Positions 17,091 to 26,311 are shown, numbered from the stretch's first letter. The stretch: DNA of 64,000 nt from DATJFQ01 sp035492775 (GCA_035492775.1 DATJIW010000058.1:5847-69846); one strand, 5' to 3'. The notes: generated by a model not told the origin, from the letters alone. Made by a program: numbers and translations.

Positions 17091-17213
17091 AGGTCCGCGT
17101 TTTTTCCGGCGCGCTGATCTCCGGAGTGCCCGCGTGCGCACAGCGTTCGTGTTCGCAACGGCGCGAGGTTGTTATACGCTTACGTTTTTGGGGACCGCGC
17201 GGACGTCCAGACG

Positions 17214-17873
17214 ATGAGTCAAGTCTTCCACCGCAGCAGCAACTACTGGTCGCGAGCGAGTATCGTAGGAATTCTCCTCTTCCTGGGCTGTCTCTCATTC
17301 GCCGTCGTCTCGATTTCCTGGTCGGGCTACGTCACCGGCCAGAGCGTGACGCGCGACCAGCCCGTCCAGTTCAGCCACGCCCATCACGTCGGCTCCATGG
17401 GCATCGATTGCCGCTACTGCCACACGACGGTTGAAGAGTCGGCGTTCGCCAATATTCCGCCGACCAAGACGTGCATGAACTGCCACTCGCAAATCTGGAC
17501 GAACGCGCCGATTCTCGAGCCGGTGCGCGCCAGCTATCGTGAGAACCGGCCGCTCACGTGGTGGCGGGTCCACGACCTGCCCGACTTCGTGTACTTCAAC
17601 CACAGTATTCACGTCGCCAAGGGTGTTGGCTGCGCGACCTGTCATGGCCCCGTGGACCGGATGCCGCTCATGTATCAGGAGAATTCGCTCCAGATGAGCT
17701 GGTGCCTGAACTGTCACCGCAATCCGCAAAAGTACGTCCGGCCGAAAGATCAGGTCTTCAACATGGAATGGCAGCCGCCGGCCAACGATCCCGGCCTCGG
17801 CGAGCGCCTGGTGAAGGAATACAAGATCGCGGACGTCCGGCAGCTCACCAGCTGCTCGACGTGTCACCGGTGA
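17214..17873 (+). CDS. actA: Alternative complex III subunit ActA, pentaheme cytochrome c
   Basis: First gene of the quinol:cytochrome c oxidoreductase operon. The start at 17214 gives a 219-residue protein with an N-terminal membrane anchor (residues about 13-35) and a periplasmic domain holding five CxxCH haem-binding motifs: CRYCH, CMNCH, CATCH, CLNCH and CSTCH. Five haems and the single anchor match the known ActA of ACIII. It passes electrons from the iron-sulfur subunit ActB towards ActE. A 113-base gap with a strong hairpin and a heptamer repeat separates it from actB. Confidence 0.94.
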   Translation: MSQVFHRSSNYWSRASIVGILLFLGCLSFAVVSISWSGYVTGQSVTRDQPVQFSHAHHVGSMGIDCRYCHTTVEESAFANIPPTKTCMNCHSQIWTNAPILEPVRASYRENRPLTWWRVHDLPDFVYFNHSIHVAKGVGCATCHGPVDRMPLMYQENSLQMSWCLNCHRNPQKYVRPKDQVFNMEWQPPANDPGLGERLVKEYKIADVRQLTSCSTCHR

Positions 17874-17891
17874 ACGACGCAGTCGCCAGTC

Positions 17892-17925
17892 TCGCCTCGC
17901 CCGTTTCCAGGAACGGGCGGGGCGA
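17892..17925 (+). other. Strong hairpin in the actA-actB spacer
   Basis: Fourteen-base arms (17892-17905 and 17912-17925) pair around the loop TCCAGG with only one T-G wobble. No T-run follows, so it is not an intrinsic terminator. Position after the actA stop suggests a role in mRNA stability or differential expression of actA. Confidence 0.6.
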
Positions 17926-17958
17926 CGGAACTGGACGCGCGAGCCGGGCGGCTGACAT

Positions 17959-17986
17959 CTGGCAACTGGTTACTGGCTACTGATTT
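17959..17986. repeat. Heptamer tandem repeat block F (CTGGNNA)
   Basis: Units CTGGCAA, CTGGTTA, CTGGCTA and CTGATTT run directly into the actB start codon. They occupy the place of a Shine-Dalgarno, and none can be recognised in them. Confidence 0.75.
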
Positions 17987-20900
17987 ATGGATTTTTCTGC
18001 GATTCGTTCGCGCCTTGCGGGCTCCGAAGGCCGCCTGTTCTGGCGCAGTCTCGGGGAGCTGGCCGACACGCCGCAGTTCCGGGAATATCTCCATCGGGAA
18101 TTTCCGGAGCAGGCGGCTGAATGGAACGACCCGAAAGGGCGCCGGCAGTTCCTGAAGCTGATGAGCGCGTCGCTGGCCCTGGCGGGCGTCGGCGCCTGCG
18201 TCAAGCAGCCGCCGGAAAAAATCATCCCGTATGTAACGCAGCCCGAGGAGCTCGTCCCCGGCAACCCCCTCTTTTTTGCCACGTCATATCCGTTCAGCGG
18301 CATCGGACTTCCGGTTCTCGTCGAGAGTCACGAGGGGCATCCGACCAAGGTCGAAGGGAATCCCGAACATCCCTCGAGCCTTGGCGGCACCGACGTCTTC
18401 GCGCAGGCGGCCATCCTTCAGTTGTACGACCCGGATCGTGCGAAGTCCGTCATGGGCCGCGGCGAGACGCGCGGCTGGCACGACTTCCAGACGGCGCTCA
18501 GCGTCGCTCTGCTGCAGCAGAAGTCGAAAGGCGGATCCGGCCTCCGGTTCCTCACGGAGTCGATGACCTCGCCCACGATTGCCGAGCAGGTGTCGCTCAT
18601 TCGGCAGACGTATCCGAAAGCGACGTGGCACCAGTGGGATCCGATCGCCCGCGACTCCTCGCGGGCCGCCGCGCACCAGGCGGCCGGCTCGCCGAGCGAC
18701 GCCCGCTACCACTTCGACAAAGCCGACGTCGTCGTCTCGCTGGAAGCTGACTTCCTGTGCGGCGCATTGTCGGTGCCGGCGCAGAAAGCGTTCGCCGCGC
18801 GGCGCCGTCTGACCGACGACAAGAAGGATCTCAGCCGTCTCTACGTCGTCGAGAGCACGCCGTCGCTGACCGGCGCACGAGCGGATCATCGGCTGCCGTT
18901 GCGCGCGTCGGAGATTCAGGCGTTTGCGGCCGCTCTTGCCGCCGCCGTCGGTGCGGGCGGGGCGCAGCCGTCGGGAAATTTCTCGAGCCCGAATGCCCAG
19001 AAGTGGATCGGGGCCATCGCGAAGGATCTCCAGGCCAGCCGCGGGCGATCGATTGTCGTCGCGGGCGACTATCAGCCGGTCGCCGTGCACCAGCTCGCAC
19101 ACGCGATGAACCAGGCGCTCGGCAACGTCGGAACGACGATCGAGTACGTGCAGACCGTCGAGATCAATCCGACGGATCAGCTCTCGTCGATTCGAGACCT
19201 GGTGCAGGCGATGAACGCCGGTCAGGTCGAAGTGCTCACGATTCTTGGCGCCAACCCGGTTTTCACGGCGCCCGCCGATCTCGACTTCCAGGACGCGCTC
19301 GGCAAGGTCGGCTTCTCCGTCCACCACTCGCTCTATTACGACGAGACGTCCGGGTACTGCACGTGGATGATACCGGCTGCGCACGCCTTCGAGAGCTGGG
19401 GTGACGTGCGTGCGCTCGACGGCACCGTGACGATCATGCAGCCGCTCATCGCGCCGCTCTATGAAGGGCGAACCGAGACCGAGCTGTTTGGCGCGTTCAT
19501 CGACGCGCAGATCGGACGGTCCGCGCACGACCTCGTCAAGGATTACTGGACACGCGCACACGCGAAGCAGGCGGGCGCCTGGACGATCACTGACCCCAAA
19601 GGACAGCCGTTCAAGAGCGCCGAGAGCTTCTGGAAGCACGCCCTGCACGACGGATTCATCACGGGAACTGCCGCTGGTTCATCGCCCATCGACAATCGTC
19701 CGTCGCCCACCGACAATCGCCCATCGCCCACCGACAATCGCCCATCGGGGATGGAGATCATCTTCCGTCCCGATCCCACGATCTGGGACGGACGCTTTGC
19801 GAACGTCGGCTGGCTCCAGGAGCTGCCGAAGCCGTTTTCGACCATCACGTGGGATCCGGCGGCCTGGGTGGGACGGAACTACGCCCTCGAACAGAAGCTC
19901 GAAGACGGCGATCTCATCGAACTGAAGTACCGCGGCAAAACCGTCCGTCTGCCGGTCTGGCCGATGGACGGCCATCCGGACACCGCTGTGACGGTGTTCT
20001 TCGGATACGGTCGCCGCATGACGGGACGCGTCGGCACGCCCGCCGACGACGTGGCCAAGGAATTCGACGTCTTCCGTCTGCGGCACTCCGATGCGCCATG
20101 GTTCGATGGCGGCCTCGAGGTCTCGAAGGTCGGACGGCGCTATCTGCTCGCGCGGGTGCAGGAGCATCACCTAATGGAAGGGCGCGCCCCGATCCGGATG
20201 GCGACGCTCGACGAATACAAGGAAGAGGGCACGCGCGTCATTCAGAAGCAGGGTGAGAGGCCGCCGAAGGCGCTGTCGATCATCCCCGAGTGGGAATACA
20301 ACGGCTACCGCTGGGCGATGGCGATCGATCTCGGGACCTGCACCGGCTGCAGCACCTGCACCATCGCGTGCCAGAGCGAGAACAACATCCCGGTCGTCGG
20401 CAAGGAGCAGGTCAACGTCGGGCGCGAAATGCACTGGATTCGCGTCGACCATTACTACGTCGGCAACCCGCTGGAGCCGGAGACCGTCGAGTCGCACCAT
20501 CAGCCGCGGCCGTGCATGCAGTGCGAGAACGCGCCATGCGAGCTGGTCTGCCCCGTCGGCGCGACGGTGCACAGCGCCGAAGGCCTGAACGACATGGTCT
20601 ATAACCGCTGCGTCGGGACGCGCTACTGCTCGAACAACTGTCCGTACAAAGTGCGGCGGTTCAACTTCCTGCTGTATCAGGACTGGAACACGCAGAGCCT
20701 CTATCCGATGCGCAACCCGGACGTCACCGTCCGCAGCCGCGGCGTGATGGAGAAGTGCACGTACTGCGTGCAGCGCATCAACTACGCGCGCATCGCCGCC
20801 AAGCGCGAGGACCGCCGCATCCAGGACGGCGAGGTCGTACCGGCCTGCGCCGCGGCGTGCCCGTCGGACGCGATCGTCTTCGGCGATCTCAACGATCCGA

Positions 20901-21055
20901 ACAGCCGTGTGAACACGCTGCGGGCGCAGGAGCGCAATTACGGCGTGCTGGAGGACCTCAACACGCGGCCGCGAACGACGTATCTCGCCGACGTCCGGAA
21001 TCCGAATCCGGAGATCGACGCCTCGCGCGGATCATCCAGGCTGGCGACTGAGTAA
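17987..21055 (+). CDS. actB: Alternative complex III subunit ActB, molybdopterin-like and iron-sulfur protein
   Basis: A 1022-residue periplasmic subunit. Near residue 52 it has a Tat-like RRQFLKLMSASLALAG signal ending in GVGAC, which could also be a lipidation site. Residues about 75-750 resemble a molybdopterin oxidoreductase domain; in ACIII this part carries no molybdenum cofactor. The C-terminal part has four cysteine clusters (CTGCSTCTIAC near 785, CMQCENAPCELVCP near 843, CVGTRYCSNNCP near 875, CTYC/CAAACP near 924-958) for the Fe-S clusters. It takes electrons from the quinol site at ActC. Oddity: three seven-residue repeats SPTDNRP (19682-19744) are inserted in a loop. No Shine-Dalgarno is visible. 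Confidence 0.94.
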   Translation: MDFSAIRSRLAGSEGRLFWRSLGELADTPQFREYLHREFPEQAAEWNDPKGRRQFLKLMSASLALAGVGACVKQPPEKIIPYVTQPEELVPGNPLFFATSYPFSGIGLPVLVESHEGHPTKVEGNPEHPSSLGGTDVFAQAAILQLYDPDRAKSVMGRGETRGWHDFQTALSVALLQQKSKGGSGLRFLTESMTSPTIAEQVSLIRQTYPKATWHQWDPIARDSSRAAAHQAAGSPSDARYHFDKADVVVSLEADFLCGALSVPAQKAFAARRRLTDDKKDLSRLYVVESTPSLTGARADHRLPLRASEIQAFAAALAAAVGAGGAQPSGNFSSPNAQKWIGAIAKDLQASRGRSIVVAGDYQPVAVHQLAHAMNQALGNVGTTIEYVQTVEINPTDQLSSIRDLVQAMNAGQVEVLTILGANPVFTAPADLDFQDALGKVGFSVHHSLYYDETSGYCTWMIPAAHAFESWGDVRALDGTVTIMQPLIAPLYEGRTETELFGAFIDAQIGRSAHDLVKDYWTRAHAKQAGAWTITDPKGQPFKSAESFWKHALHDGFITGTAAGSSPIDNRPSPTDNRPSPTDNRPSGMEIIFRPDPTIWDGRFANVGWLQELPKPFSTITWDPAAWVGRNYALEQKLEDGDLIELKYRGKTVRLPVWPMDGHPDTAVTVFFGYGRRMTGRVGTPADDVAKEFDVFRLRHSDAPWFDGGLEVSKVGRRYLLARVQEHHLMEGRAPIRMATLDEYKEEGTRVIQKQGERPPKALSIIPEWEYNGYRWAMAIDLGTCTGCSTCTIACQSENNIPVVGKEQVNVGREMHWIRVDHYYVGNPLEPETVESHHQPRPCMQCENAPCELVCPVGATVHSAEGLNDMVYNRCVGTRYCSNNCPYKVRRFNFLLYQDWNTQSLYPMRNPDVTVRSRGVMEKCTYCVQRINYARIAAKREDRRIQDGEVVPACAAACPSDAIVFGDLNDPNSRVNTLRAQERNYGVLEDLNTRPRTTYLADVRNPNPEIDASRGSSRLATE
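19682..19744. repeat. Heptamer tandem repeat block I inside actB (3 x 21 bp)
   Basis: Nine heptamers of the TCGCCCA/YCGACAA type form three 21-base units, encoding SPIDNRP, SPTDNRP, SPTDNRP. 63 bases is a multiple of both 7 and 3, so the reading frame is kept. Same architecture as the intergenic repeat blocks. Confidence 0.9.
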
Positions 21056-21058
21056 CTG

Positions 21059-22438
21059 ATGGACCCGAAACCCGCTACGTATCCGGTTGCCCCGCTCATC
21101 GAGCCGGGCCACACGTTCGAGTCGATCACCGACAAGATCAGCGCGGTCGTCCTCTCCGGACGTCAGCCGCTGTTCTGGTTCATCGTCCTCGGCTTTGGAC
21201 TGATGCTGACCGGCATGCTGGGGATGGCGGTCAGCTGGCTCCTGCTCAAGGGGACGGGCATCTGGGGCATCAATATTCCAATCGGGTGGGGCTTCGCGAT
21301 CATCAACTTCGTCTGGTGGATCGGCATCGGCCACGCCGGGACGCTGATCTCGGCGATCCTGCTTCTGCTCAAGCAGGGGTGGCGGACGTCGATCAATCGC
21401 TTTGCCGAAGCGATGACGATCTTCGCCGTCATGTGCGCGGGTCTGTTTCCGCTGATTCACACGGGCCGGCCGTGGCTCGCGGCGTACTGGCTGTTCCCCT
21501 ATCCGAACAGCATGTCGATCTGGCCGCAGTTCAGGAGTCCGCTGATCTGGGACGTGTTCGCCGTTTCGACGTACTTCACGGTCTCGCTGCTCTTCTGGTA
21601 CGTGGGTCTGATTCCCGATCTGGCGACGCTGCGCGACAGGGCGAAGAACCGCGCCACGAAGGTCATCTACGGCATGTTTTCGCTCGGCTGGCGAGGCTCC
21701 GCGCGCCACTGGCAGCGGTACGAGCACATCTACCTGCTGCTGGCGGGCCTCTCGACGCCGCTGGTGCTGTCGGTCCACACGGTCGTCAGCTTCGACTTCT
21801 CGATCGGTATCGTCCCCGGCTGGCACACGACGATTTTCCCGCCGTATTTCGTCGCCGGCGCGATTTACGACGGGTTCGCGATGGTGCTCACGCTCGCGAT
21901 CCCGATTCGCGCGGTGTACCACCTCGAGGACTTCATCACGACGCGGCACCTCGAGAACATGGCGAAGGTGACGCTCGCGACCGGCCTGATCGTCGCCTAT
22001 GGCTACACGTCGGAGGTGTTCTTCGGCTGGTACAGCGCGAACAAGTACGAAGGGTTCATGATCTGGAACCGCATGACCGGTCCTTACTGGTACATGTACT
22101 GGACCCTCATCTTCTGCAACATCATCACGCCGCAGTGGCTGTGGTTCAAGAAGGTGCGGACCTCGCCCGTGCTGCTCTTCTGCGTCGCGATGGTCGTGAA
22201 CGTCGGCATGTGGCTCGAGCGCTTCGTCATCGTCGTGACGAGCCTGCACCGTGACTTCATTCCGGCCGCGTGGGGCATGTATCACCCGACGAAGTGGGAC
22301 TACATGACGTTCTTCGGGACGATCGGCTTCTTCCTGACGATGTTCTTCCTCTTCGTGCGGACGCTGCCGATGATCTCGATCTTCGAGATGCGGACGCTTG
22401 CGCCGAACGCCAAGGTTCCCCCTGCGGAGGGACACTGA
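21059..22438 (+). CDS. actC: Alternative complex III subunit ActC, NrfD-like membrane quinol subunit
   Basis: A 459-residue integral membrane protein with about ten helices, NrfD/PsrC type. Helices begin near residue 38 and the conserved first four-helix bundle contains WWIGIGHAGTLISA, where the histidine is near the proposed quinol site. In ACIII this subunit oxidises menaquinol or ubiquinol at the periplasmic side next to ActB and may take part in proton movement. It starts three bases after the actB stop and ends one base before actD begins, so the genes are tightly coupled. Confidence 0.94.
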   Translation: MDPKPATYPVAPLIEPGHTFESITDKISAVVLSGRQPLFWFIVLGFGLMLTGMLGMAVSWLLLKGTGIWGINIPIGWGFAIINFVWWIGIGHAGTLISAILLLLKQGWRTSINRFAEAMTIFAVMCAGLFPLIHTGRPWLAAYWLFPYPNSMSIWPQFRSPLIWDVFAVSTYFTVSLLFWYVGLIPDLATLRDRAKNRATKVIYGMFSLGWRGSARHWQRYEHIYLLLAGLSTPLVLSVHTVVSFDFSIGIVPGWHTTIFPPYFVAGAIYDGFAMVLTLAIPIRAVYHLEDFITTRHLENMAKVTLATGLIVAYGYTSEVFFGWYSANKYEGFMIWNRMTGPYWYMYWTLIFCNIITPQWLWFKKVRTSPVLLFCVAMVVNVGMWLERFVIVVTSLHRDFIPAAWGMYHPTKWDYMTFFGTIGFFLTMFFLFVRTLPMISIFEMRTLAPNAKVPPAEGH

Positions 22439-22439
22439 G

Positions 22440-22976
22440 ATGGCCGCCAATTCGGTCTACGGCCTGCTCGCCGAATTCGATACGCCGGCGGAACTCGTCG
22501 CCGCGACCAGGCGCGTCCACGAGGCGGGCTATCGGCGCATTGACACGTTCTCGCCGTTCCCGGTCGAGGAGGCGTGGGAGGCCATGCATCACCACGACCG
22601 GCGGCTGTCGCTCATCGTGCTGCTGGGCGGGTTGACGGGTATGGCCAGCGGCTACGGGCTCGAGTACTGGGTCCACACGATGGCGTATCCGATCAACGTT
22701 GCCGGCAAGCCGCTCAACAGCTGGCCGCAGTTCATTCCCGTCACCTTCGAGATGACGATCCTGTTCGCGGCGATTTCCGCGGTCCTCGGGATGATCGTGC
22801 TGAACGGGCTGCCGATGCCGTATCACCCCGTGTTCAACGTCGAGCGATTCACGCGCGCGAGCCAGGACAAGTTCTTCCTGCTCATCGAATCCGCCGATCC
22901 GAAGTTCGATCGCAGCGGCACGCTGGATCTGCTCAAGCGGCTCAATCCGAGTGAGATCAATGAAGTTGAACCGTAG
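22440..22976 (+). CDS. actD: Alternative complex III subunit ActD (DUF3341)
   Basis: A 178-residue protein with an N-terminal cytoplasmic domain (VYGLLAEFDTPAELVAATR, then GYRRIDTFSPFPVEE), two membrane helices at about residues 55-75 and 95-120, and a short C-terminal domain. This is the DUF3341 family that defines ActD, a cofactor-free structural subunit facing the cytoplasm. ATG at 22440 follows a GGAGG seven to eleven bases upstream. Its 3' end overlaps the actE start by 17 bases. Confidence 0.92.
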   Translation: MAANSVYGLLAEFDTPAELVAATRRVHEAGYRRIDTFSPFPVEEAWEAMHHHDRRLSLIVLLGGLTGMASGYGLEYWVHTMAYPINVAGKPLNSWPQFIPVTFEMTILFAAISAVLGMIVLNGLPMPYHPVFNVERFTRASQDKFFLLIESADPKFDRSGTLDLLKRLNPSEINEVEP

Positions 22977-23610
22977 CGCGGCGTGCGGCGTGCGGCGCGC
23001 TGGACGACACAGGAAACTCGCGGCGGCGTTGCTGCTGGTCGCTGCGGCAGCCACTGGTTGCCGTCAGGACATGCACAACCAGCCCAAGTACATTCCGCTG
23101 CGCGACAGCGGCTTCTTCGCGAACGGCTCGAGCGCGCGGCCGCTGCCGGACGATACCGTCGCGCGCGGCACGCTCGAGGACGATGCGGCGTTCTATACCG
23201 GCAAGGAGAACGGCCAGCCCGTCACGGCGCTGCCAATCCCGCTGACGCAGCAGCTCCTCGATCGCGGCGAGCAGCGTTACAACATCTACTGCTCTCCCTG
23301 CCACGATCGATCGGGCAGCGGTGAAGGGATGATCGTGCGCCGCGGTTACAAGCAGCCGCCGTCGTACCACATCGATCGGCTGCGGCAGGCGCCGATCGGG
23401 CATTTCTTCGATGTCATGACGAACGGGTTCGGCGCGATGCCCGACTATCGCGCGCAGGTTCAGCCGCGGGATCGATGGGCTATCGCGGCATATATACGCG
23501 CCCTGCAGCTGAGCGAACACGCGGCGGAATCCGACGTGCCGGCGGAGGATCGGGCAAAGCTCTCACAACCGCCCGCGGCGCAGCGCGGCGAGGGGGCGGT
23601 CAGGCGCTGA
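22960..23610 (+). CDS. actE: Alternative complex III subunit ActE, monohaem cytochrome c lipoprotein
   Basis: A 216-residue cytochrome c. ATG at 22960 is preferred; a GTG at 22951 is also possible. The N-terminus has a basic region, a hydrophobic stretch (LAAALLLVAAAATG) and a lipobox-like TGC, suggesting a lipid anchor in the membrane. One haem motif CSPCH follows in NIYCSPCHDRSGSGEGM, with a methionine ligand candidate in NGFGAMPDY. ActE accepts electrons from ActA and hands them to the oxidase. The stop overlaps the actF start (TGATG). Confidence 0.92.
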   Translation: MKLNRSAACGVRRAGRHRKLAAALLLVAAAATGCRQDMHNQPKYIPLRDSGFFANGSSARPLPDDTVARGTLEDDAAFYTGKENGQPVTALPIPLTQQLLDRGEQRYNIYCSPCHDRSGSGEGMIVRRGYKQPPSYHIDRLRQAPIGHFFDVMTNGFGAMPDYRAQVQPRDRWAIAAYIRALQLSEHAAESDVPAEDRAKLSQPPAAQRGEGAVRR

Positions 23611-24815
23611 TGAACACGTACGCTCTCACCACGGATCCCGCCGCCTTCGATCGGCTGCAGCAGCGCGGCCTCTTCGTCGGCGTCGCGGGTCTCATCATCG
23701 GAGGCGTCGGCGCGGCCCTGCAGCCGTCGCAATTGTGGCCGTCGTGGCTCATCGGCTTCATGTTCTGCCTTGGCATGACACTCGGCTCGCTGGCGCTGCT
23801 CATGCTGCAGCACATGGTCGGCGGCCTGTGGGGCATGGCGTCGCGGCGCATCTTCGAGGCCGGCAGCCGGCTGCTGCCCTACTGCATCCTTCTTTTCATC
23901 CCCCTCTGCTTCGTATTGCCGAAGCTGTATGTGTGGGCGCGCCCCGGCGCGGCCGCCGCCGACGAGGTGCTGGCGCACCGCGGCGTGTACTTCCATACAT
24001 GGTTCTTCCTGCTGCGGGCGGCGATCTACTTCTTCGTCTGGGGATTCTGCGCGTATTACCTGAATCGGTGGTCCGTGCAGCAGGACCGCGGTGAAGTGGC
24101 GCAGACCGAGGCCGACACGCGGCGGTTCCGTGTGATCAGCGCCCCGGGCCTGCTGATCTACGTGGTCCTCATCAGCCTCGCGTCGATCGACTGGCTGATG
24201 TCGCTCGACGCGCACTGGTTCTCGACGATGTTCGGCTTCGTCATGGTCGCCGGACAGGGCCTCGGCGCGCTGTCGCTCGCCGTCGCCGTGCTCGCGCTCC
24301 TGGCCACGAGCGAGCCGCTCCACAGCTTCCTCCGGCCGGTCATGTTCCACGACCTCGGCAAGCTGATGCTCGCCTTCGTGATGCTCTGGGCGTATTTCTC
24401 GTTCTCGCAGTTCCTCATCATCTGGGCGGGCAACCTTCCGGAAGAGATCATCTTTTACCTCGCGCGGATGCGCTACGGGTGGGGCTTCGTCAGCCTGCTG
24501 ATCGTCTTCGGCCACTTCGTGTTCCCCTTCTGCCTGCTGCTCTCGGCGAGCCTGAAGCGGCGGCCGAAGTCGCTCGCGCGCGTCGCGTGGTACATCCTGG
24601 CGATCCGCCTGGTCGACCTGATCTGGATCGTGTCGCCCGAGTTCAACCAGGGCAACACCGTCGCGTTTCCGGTCAGCATCGCGAATGTGTTCCTGCCGAT
24701 CGGGATGTTCGGCATCTGGGTGTTCCTGTTCGCGCGCACGCTCCGGACGCAGCCGTTGCTGCCCGCCAACGATCCGTATTTCAAGGAGATGCTCGCGCAT
24801 GGCACCGGGCACTGA
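23610..24815 (+). CDS. actF: Alternative complex III subunit ActF, second NrfD-like membrane subunit
   Basis: A 401-residue polytopic protein with about ten helices. The start at 23610 overlaps the actE stop; the longer frame from 23475 lies inside actE. The first helix is GLFVGVAGLIIGGVGAAL, and helices with LISLASIDWLMSLDAHWFST and the LWAYFSFSQFLIIW segment are typical of ActF. This subunit is a paralogue of ActC without its own Fe-S partner and is a candidate proton path. It overlaps the next gene by 17 bases. Confidence 0.92.
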   Translation: MNTYALTTDPAAFDRLQQRGLFVGVAGLIIGGVGAALQPSQLWPSWLIGFMFCLGMTLGSLALLMLQHMVGGLWGMASRRIFEAGSRLLPYCILLFIPLCFVLPKLYVWARPGAAAADEVLAHRGVYFHTWFFLLRAAIYFFVWGFCAYYLNRWSVQQDRGEVAQTEADTRRFRVISAPGLLIYVVLISLASIDWLMSLDAHWFSTMFGFVMVAGQGLGALSLAVAVLALLATSEPLHSFLRPVMFHDLGKLMLAFVMLWAYFSFSQFLIIWAGNLPEEIIFYLARMRYGWGFVSLLIVFGHFVFPFCLLLSASLKRRPKSLARVAWYILAIRLVDLIWIVSPEFNQGNTVAFPVSIANVFLPIGMFGIWVFLFARTLRTQPLLPANDPYFKEMLAHGTGH

Positions 24816-25404
24816 CGCCGACGCGCACGCGCACGACGATCTGCACAACCCGGACGTCGCGCACGAATCGACCGACATCAGCATCAAGGGTGTGGTGTGG
24901 TTCGTCATCATCCTGGCGGTCACGGTGGCGGTCGTGCAGGTGGCGATGTGGGGGCTGATGAAGGTCTTCGACCGCAACGAGTCGGCGAACGACCCGTTCG
25001 TGTCGCCGCTGGCGGCGCCTGCCGGCACGCTGCCGCCGGATCCACGGCTGCAGACGACCCCGTGGGAGGACCTGAAGCACTTCCGCGCCGGCGAGGATCT
25101 GGCCCTGCACTCGTACGGCTGGATCGATCGCAAAGGCGGCGTCGTCCGGCTGCCAATCGACAAGGCGAAGGCGCTGCTGCTCCAGCGGGGGATTCCGGTG
25201 CGCGCGAACGCGCCGACCGATCCGACCGAGGGCACGCACGTCGCGTCGACCGGCGAATCGAACAGCGCCAGAGAGATTCCGGCCGGACAGGCCGACATGA
25301 GTTCGGGGAGCGTCGCTCCACAGGCCGGAACGACCGGACCCGGAACCGCCGCCGCCCAGCCGTCACAGACAGCGCAGGTGAAGAAGCCGGGTGGCGGGAC
25401 GTAA
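24799..25404 (+). CDS. Conserved single-helix membrane protein of act-cox operons, unknown function
   Basis: A 201-residue protein with a histidine/aspartate-rich N-terminus (DADAHAHDDLHNPDVAHEST), one membrane helix (VVWFVIILAVTVAVVQVAMWGL), a small conserved segment LHSYGWIDRKGGVVRLPIDKAK and a low-complexity tail. The GWxDxxGxVRxPID motif also appears in proteins next to caa3/ACIII genes, so it may be an accessory or assembly subunit between the two complexes, or an ActG-like subunit; this is unproven. It starts inside actF (17-base overlap) and ends fifteen bases before sco. Confidence 0.7.
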   Translation: MAPGTDADAHAHDDLHNPDVAHESTDISIKGVVWFVIILAVTVAVVQVAMWGLMKVFDRNESANDPFVSPLAAPAGTLPPDPRLQTTPWEDLKHFRAGEDLALHSYGWIDRKGGVVRLPIDKAKALLLQRGIPVRANAPTDPTEGTHVASTGESNSAREIPAGQADMSSGSVAPQAGTTGPGTAAAQPSQTAQVKKPGGGT

Positions 25405-25419
25405 AGAAAGAAGGGCAAC

Positions 25420-26307
25420 GTGTTGAGCAGGACCACGGCAGCAGTGCTCGTCGCGGCCGTGTTGGGAATTTCCGGTCCGGTGTTCGCGCAGGGCATGGGT
25501 ATGCCGGCTCCGCCGGAGATGAATCCGGTGACGAACAAGCCGCGCATTCTCGAGAAGGTCGGCATCGATCAGCGGATCGGACAGCAGCTGCCGCTCTCGA
25601 CGCCGTTCGTCGACGATCACGGGCGTCAGGTGCAGCTCGGGGACTTCTTCGGCAAGCGGCCCGTCGTGCTGGCGCTGGCCTACTATGAGTGTCCGATGCT
25701 GTGCACGCAGGTCTTGAACGAGATGACGGGTTCGCTCAAGACGATGAATTTCACCCCCGGCAAGGACTACGACGTCGTGGTCATCAGCATCAACCCGCAG
25801 GAGGGGCCGATGCTGGCGAAGGAGAAGAAGCAGACGTACGTCGATCGCTTCGGCCGGCCCGAAACGGCCGACGGATGGCATTTCCTGACCGGCACGGACC
25901 GATCGATACACGCCGTCGCGGACGCCATCGGGTTTCATTACGCGTACGACGAGAACAGCCAGCAGTACGCGCACGCGGCGGCGATTTACGTGACGACTGC
26001 GGGCGGCGAAGTGGCGCGCTATTTCATCGGGCTGGAATATCCGCCGAGGAGCGTGCGGTTCGCGCTGGTGGAGGCGTCGGCAGGCCGGCTGGGTACGGTG
26101 ACGGATCAGGTCCTCCTGCTCTGCTATCACTACGATCCGGCAACGGGGAAATACGGCGCGGGCACACTGGAGGCCGTGCGCATCGGAGGGGTGCTGACGG
26201 TGGTCGCAATGGTGGCATTCATCGTCGTCAGCGTGCGCCGGGAGCGCTCTCACGACGCGGTGGATCCAGGCGGACCGGCGCCGCATCACGTGGCCGATGG
26301 CATGTGA
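25420..26307 (+). CDS. SCO1/SenC-family copper chaperone
   Basis: A 295-residue protein with a signal peptide (residues 1-23, cut after VFAQ), a thioredoxin-like SCO domain containing the copper-binding pair in YYECPMLC and a later histidine in QQYAHAAAIYV, and a C-terminal membrane helix (IGGVLTVVAMVAFIVVSV). SCO proteins load copper into the CuA centre of cytochrome oxidase subunit II. Placement directly ahead of coxB fits that role. GTG at 25420 with AAGAAGGG upstream is preferred; TTG follows it. Confidence 0.9.
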   Translation: MLSRTTAAVLVAAVLGISGPVFAQGMGMPAPPEMNPVTNKPRILEKVGIDQRIGQQLPLSTPFVDDHGRQVQLGDFFGKRPVVLALAYYECPMLCTQVLNEMTGSLKTMNFTPGKDYDVVVISINPQEGPMLAKEKKQTYVDRFGRPETADGWHFLTGTDRSIHAVADAIGFHYAYDENSQQYAHAAAIYVTTAGGEVARYFIGLEYPPRSVRFALVEASAGRLGTVTDQVLLLCYHYDPATGKYGAGTLEAVRIGGVLTVVAMVAFIVVSVRRERSHDAVDPGGPAPHHVADGM

Positions 26308-26311
26308 CGGT

